A program made the translations under genes and the position numbers. A stretch of DNA of 5,295 nt from an uncultured Oxalobacteraceae bacterium (GTDB taxonomy: Bacteria > Pseudomonadota > Gammaproteobacteria > Burkholderiales > Burkholderiaceae): contig CAMLFK010000317.1 of NCBI GenBank assembly GCA_946479255.1, positions 1 through 5,295 of the forward strand, given 5' to 3'. Position 1 is the first letter of the stretch. Every line of letters begins with the position of its first letter. Positions 1-4,773 of the stretch are shown here, one piece after another. The notes beneath the pieces were generated by a model. That model was not told the DNA's origin. It was given only the letters and a program-made list of their open reading frames with translations, and did no database searches.

Positions 1-444
1 TATGGCCAGAACATCTTCGACCGTTATGTGACCTTCGCCGACTTCTGGATCCAGGACCAGGAATTCCGCGATCCGGACACCGGCGAGAGCTTCGACCGCG
101 AATCGCTTAATGCCGAACTGGAGAAGATCGAAAAGCCGGCCGGCATCAGCAATCCTAAGGATTTCCGCAACGAGATCGTCAACTTCGGCCTGCGCGCCCG
201 CGCCACCAACGGCGGCAAGAATCCGGCCTGGACCAGCTACGAAAAGTTCCGCACCGTGATCGAGAAGAAGATGTTCTCGAACACCGAGGAACTGCTGCCG
301 GTGATTTCCTTCAACGCCAAGGCCAGCGCGGAAGATGCCAACAAGCATGCCGACTTCGTTGCCCGCATGGTGGAGAAAGGCTATACCGCCAAACAGGTTC
401 GCCTGCTGTGCGAGTGGTATCTGCGGGTACGCAAGTCGTCGTAA
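1..444 (+). CDS. prkA: PrkA/YeaG family AAA+ serine protein kinase, C-terminal 147 residues (5' truncated)
   Basis: The reading frame is open from base 1 and ends at TAA 442-444, so only the C-terminal part of a protein normally about 640 aa long is present. The visible part is the conserved PrkA C-terminal domain. It has RDPDTGESFDRESLNAELEK early on, NPKDFRNEIV from about fragment residue 51, then KMFSNTEELLPVISFNAK, and ends CEWYLRVRKSS. From memory this is nearly identical to the E. coli YeaG terminus. The AAA+ ATPase core with the Walker motifs lies upstream and cannot be checked. Family knowledge: cytoplasmic, induced in stationary phase and nitrogen starvation in enterobacteria; described as a kinase, and a protease-like activity has also been proposed for the Bacillus protein. 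It is followed on the same strand by yeaH and spoVR, its usual partners. Internal GTG/ATG codons (e.g. position 28) are not starts. Family assignment is very sure; the biochemical role is not. Confidence 0.96.
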   Translation, partial: YGQNIFDRYVTFADFWIQDQEFRDPDTGESFDRESLNAELEKIEKPAGISNPKDFRNEIVNFGLRARATNGGKNPAWTSYEKFRTVIEKKMFSNTEELLPVISFNAKASAEDANKHADFVARMVEKGYTAKQVRLLCEWYLRVRKSS

Positions 445-458
445 GAGTAAAGCCGTCG

Positions 459-481
459 CAATGGCAAGAAAGCTTGCATTG
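459..481 (+). other. Bulged RNA hairpin just downstream of prkA
   Basis: CAATG (459-463), one bulged G (464) and CAAG (465-468) pair with CTTG (473-476) and CATTG (477-481) around an AAAG loop, giving nine base pairs. It begins 15 nt after the prkA stop and has no following U-run, so it is not a standard terminator. It could protect the prkA 3' end or be chance. Seen by eye; no folding energy was computed. Confidence 0.4.
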
Positions 482-487
482 TCGCCG

Positions 488-515
488 TCCCGCCATGGCC
501 ATGCGCCCGGCGGGA
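488..515 (+). other. GC-rich inverted repeat in the prkA-yeaH spacer
   Basis: TCCCGCC (488-494) is perfectly complementary to GGCGGGA (509-515), with a 14-nt loop containing the small palindrome ATGGCCAT. No U-run follows (ATTCGTGG comes next), so an intrinsic terminator is unlikely. It is the second of three hairpins in this spacer. Confidence 0.45.
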
Positions 516-588
516 ATTCGTGGGACGCGGGATAATAGGTGTATTCAGACCTTAGGTGTATCCAGTCCAGGTATGCCGCGTGTCATGA

Positions 589-608
589 GTGCCCGCCCAG
601 GCGGGCAC
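589..608 (+). other. Strong perfect hairpin upstream of the yeaH ribosome binding site
   Basis: GTGCCCGC (589-596) and GCGGGCAC (601-608) form a perfect 8-bp, GC-rich stem closed by the tetraloop CCAG; an inner C-G pair could make nine. It ends 21 nt before the yeaH Shine-Dalgarno sequence and lacks a T-tract. It should fold in the prkA-yeaH transcript and might block exonucleases, attract RNase processing or mark a 5' leader. Function is inferred only. Confidence 0.6.
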
Positions 609-629
609 GGCGTGCAGTAACAGAACAGC

Positions 630-635
630 AGGAGG
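630..635 (+). promoter_or_regulatory. Ribosome binding site for yeaH (fixes the TTG start)
   Basis: AGGAGG is a full-consensus Shine-Dalgarno sequence placed 6 nt before TTG at 642. The strong site and good spacing, plus homology from the second residue on, support the rare TTG as the true initiation codon. Confidence 0.88.
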
Positions 636-641
636 CCCGTT

Positions 642-1910
642 TTGACTTATCTTATCGACCGACGCTTGCAAGGCAAGAACAAGTCAGCTGTGAATCGCGA
701 GCGCTTCCTTCGTCGCTACAAGAGCCAGATCAAGGACGCGGTGGGCCGCGCCATCAAAGGTCGCTCGATTACCGACATTGAAAACGGCGAAAAGGTCTCG
801 ATTCCCGTCAAGGATGTGAACGAGCCGCACTTCGGCCACGCCCATGGCGGGGTATGGGAAACCATTAACCCAGGCAACAAGGAATATCAAAAAGGCGATC
901 AGTTCAACCGGCCCAAGGGCGGCGGCGGCGCCGGCCGCGGCAAGGCCGGCAATAGCGACCAGCAGACCGAAGATGACTTCATCTTCGAATTGTCGCGCGA
1001 AGAATTCATGAACTATTTCTTCGAGGACCTGGAATTGCCGAACATGGTCAAGACGCAATTGACCGCCACCACCGAGTTCAAGAACCAGCGTGCCGGCTAC
1101 AATATTTCCGGCACCCCGTCCAATATCCACGTGCTGCGCTCGCTGCGCGGCGCCCTGGGGCGCCGCATCGCGGTCGGCGGCAAGCCGCGCAAGGAAGCCA
1201 GGGAAGCCGAACAGGAACTGATCACGCTGCTGGAAGAAGGCGTGCCGCTCGATGACGCGCGTGTCGTCGAGCTCAAGCGCCTGATCCATCACCTGCACAC
1301 GCGCCTCTTGGCGATTCCTTTCATCGACCCGTTCGACCTGCGCTACAGCAATCGCATCAAGGTGCCCAAGCCGATGACCCAGGCCGTGATGTTTTGCATC
1401 ATGGACGTGTCCGGCTCAATGGACGAGAGCCGCAAGGATACCGCCAAGCGCTTCTTCATCCTGCTCTACCTGTTCCTGAAGCGCGCCTACGACAAGATCG
1501 AAGTGGTGTTCATCCGCCACCACACGGCCGCCTCCGAAGTGGACGAGGAGGAATTCTTCCACTCGCGCGAGTCGGGCGGCACGGTGGTGTCGTCGGCCCT
1601 CAACCTGCTGACCAAGATCATCAGCGAGCGCTACGGCAGCGGCGAATGGAACAGCTACGTGGCACAGGCCTCGGACGGCGACAACTGGGACAACGATTCG
1701 ATGCTGTGCAAGCAGCTCCTGATTAACACCATCATGCCGGCCGTGCAGTACTACACCTATGTGGAGATTACCGATGGACCGCCGCAGAACCTGTGGGAGC
1801 AGTATGCCGAAGTGACCGACCATCACAGCAACTTTGCCATGCAAAAAATCGTGACGCCGGCCGACATCTACCCCGTGTTCCGCGAACTGTTCAAGAAACA
1901 GCCGAAGTAA
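642..1910 (+). CDS. yeaH: YeaH, UPF0229/DUF444 family protein with vWA-like domain
   Basis: Complete, 422 aa, ending in TAA. The TTG start is chosen because AGGAGG lies 6 nt upstream and the N-terminus TYLIDRRLQGKNKSAVNRER matches the known YeaH start (E. coli: MTWFIDRRLNGKNKS, from memory). Layout: basic N-terminal region; a Gly-rich linker (RPKGGGGAGRGK, residues 90-101); an acidic helical part with FEDLELPN; and a C-terminal von Willebrand A-like domain. The domain has the metal-site signature DVSGS (D255, S257, S259), a later Thr in GGTVVSS (T314) and an Asp-rich loop SDGDNWDND from S344. These residues fit an intact MIDAS, which in other vWA proteins binds Mg2+ and mediates protein-protein contact. 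No signal peptide or membrane segment is seen, so it is cytoplasmic. It sits between prkA and spoVR. By analogy with other AAA+/vWA pairs it may be an adaptor for PrkA, but that is inference. Family assignment is very sure. Confidence 0.96.
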   Translation: MTYLIDRRLQGKNKSAVNRERFLRRYKSQIKDAVGRAIKGRSITDIENGEKVSIPVKDVNEPHFGHAHGGVWETINPGNKEYQKGDQFNRPKGGGGAGRGKAGNSDQQTEDDFIFELSREEFMNYFFEDLELPNMVKTQLTATTEFKNQRAGYNISGTPSNIHVLRSLRGALGRRIAVGGKPRKEAREAEQELITLLEEGVPLDDARVVELKRLIHHLHTRLLAIPFIDPFDLRYSNRIKVPKPMTQAVMFCIMDVSGSMDESRKDTAKRFFILLYLFLKRAYDKIEVVFIRHHTAASEVDEEEFFHSRESGGTVVSSALNLLTKIISERYGSGEWNSYVAQASDGDNWDNDSMLCKQLLINTIMPAVQYYTYVEITDGPPQNLWEQYAEVTDHHSNFAMQKIVTPADIYPVFRELFKKQPK

Positions 1911-1926
1911 GCGCGCTGGCGCGCTT
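1909..1926 (+). other. GC-rich hairpin overlapping the yeaH stop codon
   Basis: AAGCGCGC (1909-1916) and GCGCGCTT (1919-1926) are perfect inverted arms separated by TG; with steric relief this is a 7-bp stem with a 4-nt loop. It starts inside the TAA stop. The following bases (GCCTCCCCTCTTT) are pyrimidine-rich but not a U-run, so it would be a poor terminator. It may attenuate or stabilise the transcript between yeaH and spoVR. Confidence 0.5.
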
Positions 1927-1962
1927 GCCTCCCCTCTTTGACGTAAAGTTAAGTACAGCACC

Positions 1963-1967
1963 AGAGG
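1963..1967 (+). promoter_or_regulatory. Ribosome binding site for spoVR
   Basis: AGAGG lies 5 nt before ATG 1973. It decides between this start and in-frame upstream codons (as far as 1793) that would lie inside yeaH and add residues unrelated to the family. Confidence 0.7.
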
Positions 1968-1972
1968 CGCAT

Positions 1973-3496
1973 ATGCCAAGAGATCCGAAAAACCCGCGCG
2001 CCTTGCCCGAGCAGTCGGAGTGGACCTTCGATCTGATCGAGCACGCGCACGAAGAAATCCGCCGCGTGGCCAAGAAATTCGGCCTCGATACCTATCCCAA
2101 CCAGCTCGAAATCATCACCGCCGAGCAAATGATGGACGCCTACACCTCGGTGGGCATGCCCGTCTCGTATAACCACTGGTCGTTCGGCAAGCATTTCCTG
2201 TCGACCGAAAAGAGCTATAAGCGCGGCCAGATGGGCCTGGCCTACGAGATCGTCATCAACTCCAATCCCTGCATCGCCTACCTGATGGAGGAAAACAGCC
2301 TGACCATGCAGGCGCTGGTAATCGCCCACGCGGCCTATGGCCACAACTCCTTTTTCAAGGGCAATTACCTGTTCCGCACCTGGACCGATGCCGACGCCAT
2401 CGTCGACTACATGGTGTTCGCCAAGAATTACATCGCCGAGTGCGAGCAGCGCCACGGCATCGACGCGGTCGAACTGCTGCTCGACTCCTGCCACGCGCTG
2501 CAGAACTACGGCGTGGACCGCTACAAGCGTCCCGCCAAGCTGTCGATGGCCCAGGAAAACGCGCGCCAGAAGGAGCGCGAGGAATACGCCCAGTCGCAGG
2601 TCAACGCCCTGTGGCGCACGGTGCCGCGGCGCGACGAGGAAGCCGCCAGCGCGGTGATCCCACGCTTCCCGCCCGAGCCGGAAGAAAACCTGCTGTACTT
2701 CATCGAGAAGTACGCGCCGCTGCTCGAACCCTGGCAACGCGAGCTGGTCCGCATCACCCGCAAGATTTCCCAGTACTTCTATCCTCAGCGCCAGACCCAG
2801 GTGATGAATGAAGGCTGGGCCACGTTCTGGCACTACACCATCCTGCAAGAGCTATATAAGGAAGGGGTGGTCGGCGACGGCTTCATGCTGGAATTCTTGC
2901 AAAGCCATACCAACGTGGTCTACCAGCCGCCCGCCACCAGCCAGTACTACAGCGGCATCAATCCGTATGCGCTGGGCTTTGCCATGATGTCCGACCTCCG
3001 CCGCATCTGCGAAGAGCCGACGCCGGAGGACCGCGAATGGTTTCCCGACATCGCCGGCAGCGACTGGCGTCAGACGCTCGACTTCGCGATGCGCAATTTC
3101 AAGGACGAGAGCTTCATCGCCCAGTACCTCTCACCCAAGCTGATCCGCGACTTCCACTTCTTCGCCGTGCTCGACGACGACAAGAACGAGAAGCTGGAGA
3201 TCTCGGCCATTCACGACGAGCGCGGCTATCGTTACGTACGCCAGCAGCTGGCCGAGCAGTACAACCTGGGCAACCGCGAGCCGAACATCCAGGTCTATCA
3301 GGTCAACACCCGCGACGACCGGGCCCTGACTTTGCGCCATTCACAGTTCCAGCGGCGCCCGCTGAACCAGCAAGCCCAGGAGGTTTTGAAGCACGTCGCC
3401 AGGCTGTGGGGCTTCGATGTGAGGCTCGATACGGTCGATCCGCATGGTAACGTGGTCAGTAGTATCGAATGCAAACGGGAAAAGCGCAATCGTTGA
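1973..3496 (+). CDS. spoVR: SpoVR/YcgB family protein
   Basis: Complete, 507 aa, close to the roughly 510 aa of E. coli YcgB. The ATG is supported by AGAGG 5 nt upstream and lies 62 nt after the yeaH stop. Family signatures: TYPNQLEIITAEQMMDAY from T40, VSYNHWSFGKHF, NPCIAYLMEEN, HAAYGHNSFF (H119, H124) and NEGWATFWHY from N279, with an IEKYAPLLEPWQREL segment before it. The C-terminal part (about residues 400-480) resembles the SpoVR C-terminal region. No signal peptide or transmembrane helix is evident, so it is probably cytoplasmic. Family knowledge: B. subtilis SpoVR is needed for normal spore cortex formation; in non-sporulating proteobacteria it is stress or stationary-phase associated and its chemistry is unsettled. 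The conserved His/Glu residues (E46, H119, H124, E280) would suit a metal or catalytic site, but that is my inference. It is the last gene of the prkA-yeaH-spoVR group and a terminator follows. Confidence 0.96.
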   Translation: MPRDPKNPRALPEQSEWTFDLIEHAHEEIRRVAKKFGLDTYPNQLEIITAEQMMDAYTSVGMPVSYNHWSFGKHFLSTEKSYKRGQMGLAYEIVINSNPCIAYLMEENSLTMQALVIAHAAYGHNSFFKGNYLFRTWTDADAIVDYMVFAKNYIAECEQRHGIDAVELLLDSCHALQNYGVDRYKRPAKLSMAQENARQKEREEYAQSQVNALWRTVPRRDEEAASAVIPRFPPEPEENLLYFIEKYAPLLEPWQRELVRITRKISQYFYPQRQTQVMNEGWATFWHYTILQELYKEGVVGDGFMLEFLQSHTNVVYQPPATSQYYSGINPYALGFAMMSDLRRICEEPTPEDREWFPDIAGSDWRQTLDFAMRNFKDESFIAQYLSPKLIRDFHFFAVLDDDKNEKLEISAIHDERGYRYVRQQLAEQYNLGNREPNIQVYQVNTRDDRALTLRHSQFQRRPLNQQAQEVLKHVARLWGFDVRLDTVDPHGNVVSSIECKREKRNR

Positions 3497-3535
3497 TCTA
3501 TATCAAAACAATGGTGGCGCTATCATTGTTGCCAG

Positions 3536-3566
3536 AACGGCGCCCTCGCGGCGCCGTTTTCTTTAT
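3536..3566 (+). terminator. Rho-independent terminator after spoVR
   Basis: AACGGCGCC (3536-3544) pairs perfectly with GGCGCCGTT (3550-3558) around the loop CTCGC, a 9-bp stem. The T-rich run TTTTCTTT follows immediately, then a further run of seven Ts at 3568-3574. It lies 39 nt beyond the spoVR stop and should end the prkA-yeaH-spoVR transcript. Confidence 0.93.
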
Positions 3567-3837
3567 GTTTTTTTCAGCGTCCCTGACGCCCCTGTAGTGC
3601 ACTTGAAATACCAAAAAAAACAGTTCAAATGCCGAGTTCAATAGCGCGGCACGGCCTCAAAAAAGTAGTTATAGTCACCACAACCGCCCTCCCCGCGTCG
3701 AAGCTTGTTTGTTGTTGCACGAAAGCAGGGCAATTAAACTACGGTTTCATCCCAGTATTTCCGCATAATGATTCGTTTACAAAAATATTCGATAACGTAC
3801 AACTTTCTTGCGCACGTCCCATGAAGACGCCGTATTG

Positions 3838-3856
3838 AGGCCCTAAACCAGGGCCT
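3838..3856. other. Intergenic hairpin AGGCCCT/AGGGCCT
   Basis: AGGCCCT (3838-3844) and AGGGCCT (3850-3856) form a 7-bp stem with the 5-nt loop AAACC. The sequence after it, TTGAAAACCTTTTC, is A/T-rich but not a clean T-run on the + strand, and on the - strand the run after the stem is CAATACGG, so it is not a convincing terminator in either direction. Confidence 0.5.
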
Positions 3857-3870
3857 TGAAAACCTTTTCA
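3857..3870. promoter_or_regulatory. TGAAAA-CC-TTTTCA palindrome, possible operator
   Basis: A perfect 6-bp inverted repeat around CC lies about 62 bp upstream of the putative tonB -10 box. Its size and position would suit a dimeric regulator, but the sequence matches no operator I recognise. It could also be a chance A/T palindrome. Confidence 0.25.
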
Positions 3871-3931
3871 TACGCCGAAATCGAACCGGTTTAAGAGTAC
3901 AAAAAGGCATGTGCAAAAAAGAATTCATAGG

Positions 3932-3937
3932 TATAAT
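3932..3937 (+). promoter_or_regulatory. Putative -10 box of the tonB promoter
   Basis: An exact TATAAT. The best -35 at suitable spacing is TGTGCA (3910-3915, 16-nt spacer), only three of six matches to TTGACA, so an activator or an alternative sigma factor may be needed. Transcription would begin near 3944, giving an 80-nt leader before tonB. The location after a terminator and upstream of the operon's first gene supports it. Confidence 0.55.
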
Positions 3938-4013
3938 TCGCCGACGTCCCGGATACGGCTCAGGTTTTGTCGTGTTTAGTGGGTTTAGTAGCTACAAAAA
4001 AAGAGTTGGTATT

Positions 4014-4017
4014 GGAG
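4014..4017 (+). promoter_or_regulatory. Ribosome binding site for tonB
   Basis: GGAG lies 9 nt before ATG 4027. It favours this ATG over the in-frame TTG at 3967, which has no Shine-Dalgarno sequence and would add 20 residues before the usual short cytoplasmic tail. Confidence 0.65.
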
Positions 4018-4026
4018 AAAGCAGGC

Positions 4027-4683
4027 ATGAATTTTTCGCATGAAAAAAACCCTCAGAAGAATTTCACTGGCATTGCCATTGTCGTCCTGATCCATGCGTT
4101 GCTGGGATGGGCCATGGTCTCCGGCCTGGGTAGCCGGGTCGTGGAGAAGATGAAGGAAACGGTCGAAGCTGAAATTATCGAGGAGGTGAAGCCGCCTCCA
4201 CCAGCAGAAGTGCCACCGCCGCCGCCACCGCCGGAAATGAAAGCGCCACCGCCGCCATTTATCCCGCCGGTCGAAGTGAACGTGCAGCAGCCTCCTCCGC
4301 AACAGAACACGATCAGCAACGCGACCAGCGTGAAGCCTGCGACCAATGTGCTGGCACCGCCGGCGCCACCGGCTCCGCCGGGCCCGGTCGCCAACCCGAA
4401 TCCGGTGCGCATCGCCGCGGTAGCTGATTTCAACACTTGCGCAAAACCAGAGTGGCCTAAAGCTTCCCTGCGCAACGAGGAAACCGGCACCGTTACGCTG
4501 TCGTTCCTGATTGGTACCGATGGCCGCGTGGCCGACTCCAAGATCGTCAAGTCGAGTGGCTTCCGCGATCTGGACCGGGCAGCGCTCGCAGGTATTGGTA
4601 AGTGCCGCTTCAAACCCGGCATGGTCGACGGCAAACCGGAACAAGCGTGGATGCAAATGCAATACGTCTGGACGCTGGAGTAA
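4027..4683 (+). CDS. tonB: TonB, energy transducer of TonB-dependent outer-membrane transport
   Basis: Complete, 218 aa, ending in TAA. Inner-membrane-anchored periplasmic protein that, with ExbB-ExbD, carries proton-motive energy to outer-membrane receptors for siderophores, haem, cobalamin or glycans. Layout: short cytoplasmic tail MNFSHEKNPQK; one transmembrane helix (about 13-34) with His23 in IHALLGW, equivalent to the essential E. coli TonB His20; a Pro-rich spacer (56-94, with runs of four and seven prolines) and a second APPAPPAPPGP stretch (110-120); and the C-terminal TonB domain (about 130-218) with GTVTLSFLIGTDGRV, SSGFRDLDRAAL and CRFKPG. Cys138 and Cys193 flank this domain and probably form a disulfide, absent from E. 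coli TonB but common in other TonB types (from memory). The Pro spacer is shorter than in E. coli and lacks its Lys-Pro repeats. The putative promoter is at 3932 and exbB follows after 90 bp, so an operon is likely. The receptor served cannot be told. Confidence 0.94.
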   Translation: MNFSHEKNPQKNFTGIAIVVLIHALLGWAMVSGLGSRVVEKMKETVEAEIIEEVKPPPPAEVPPPPPPPEMKAPPPPFIPPVEVNVQQPPPQQNTISNATSVKPATNVLAPPAPPAPPGPVANPNPVRIAAVADFNTCAKPEWPKASLRNEETGTVTLSFLIGTDGRVADSKIVKSSGFRDLDRAALAGIGKCRFKPGMVDGKPEQAWMQMQYVWTLE

Positions 4684-4773
4684 GAACCGAGACAGCATTA
4701 ACCAAGTCTCACACTGTGATTTTCGTTGTCATTATGTTCAGCGAACTGATTATTTTATAAATTTGGAGGAAAC
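4684..4773 (+). other. tonB-exbB spacer with TCACACTGTGA palindrome
   Basis: This 90-bp gap holds GAGAC (4689-4693) pairing with GTCTC (4706-4710), a weak stem, and an 11-bp palindrome TCACA-C-TGTGA (4709-4719). The palindrome has the two CRP-like half-words in the wrong order and spacing for CRP. A weak promoter-like pair, TTGTCA (4726-4731) and ATTATT (4749-4754) at 17-nt spacing, could give extra exbB transcription. GGAGGA (4765-4770) is the exbB ribosome binding site. Confidence 0.4.

Larger units (their letters stand above)
3567..3931. other. AT-richer intergenic region between spoVR terminator and tonB promoter
   Basis: This stretch of about 365 bp has no gene I can support on either strand. 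Short open frames here (for example 3629-3838, + strand) lack a Shine-Dalgarno sequence and recognisable protein character. The base composition is clearly more AT-rich than the flanking genes. It contains a weak GCGTC/GACGC hairpin (3577-3589), a 7-bp hairpin (3838-3856), the palindromes TGAAAACCTTTTCA (3857-3870) and AACCGGTT (3884-3891), and a partial Fur-like string around 3763-3772 (CGCATAATGATT) too degenerate to call. I looked for tRNA features near 3840-3890 and found no acceptor stem or CCA end. Upstream regulation of tonB or a small RNA are both possible. Confidence 0.6.

Noticed and set aside
684..1298. Long open frame on the - strand inside yeaH
   Set aside because: Antisense shadow of a well-recognised gene; high GC and codon bias produce such frames, and the translation shows no family character.
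1793..1972. Upstream extension of spoVR into yeaH
   Set aside because: It would overlap the yeaH coding region by over 100 nt, has no supporting Shine-Dalgarno sequence, and the added residues are not part of the SpoVR family; ATG 1973 has AGAGG 5 nt upstream.
1949..2848. 299-aa open frame on the - strand over spoVR
   Set aside because: Complementary to conserved SpoVR codons; no ribosome binding site or recognisable domain.
3566..3622. Inverted T-run/A-run pair (TGTTTTTTT and AAAAAAAACA) as a second terminator
   Set aside because: Arms are about 40 nt apart and purely A/T; the upstream GC-rich hairpin already explains termination.
3763..3781. Fur-box-like string CGCATAATGATTCG
   Set aside because: Only one hexamer resembles NATAAT; the neighbouring repeats do not fit the classical 19-bp box.
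3629..3838. 69-aa frame in the spoVR-tonB gap
   Set aside because: No ribosome binding site, odd composition (CCC run, mixed hydrophobicity) and no resemblance to a known small protein.
3840..3895. Possible tRNA on the - strand (GGTTCGATTT resembles a T-loop)
   Set aside because: The stem next to it is weak, no 7-bp acceptor stem or CCA end follows, and no anticodon arm can be placed.
3985..4698. Long - strand frames opposite tonB
   Set aside because: They read the complement of Pro codons as Gly/Arg/Trp-rich low-complexity protein; typical shadow of a Pro-rich gene.
4709..4719. CRP site in the tonB-exbB gap
   Set aside because: CRP needs TGTGA-N6-TCACA; here the half-words are reversed and separated by one base.
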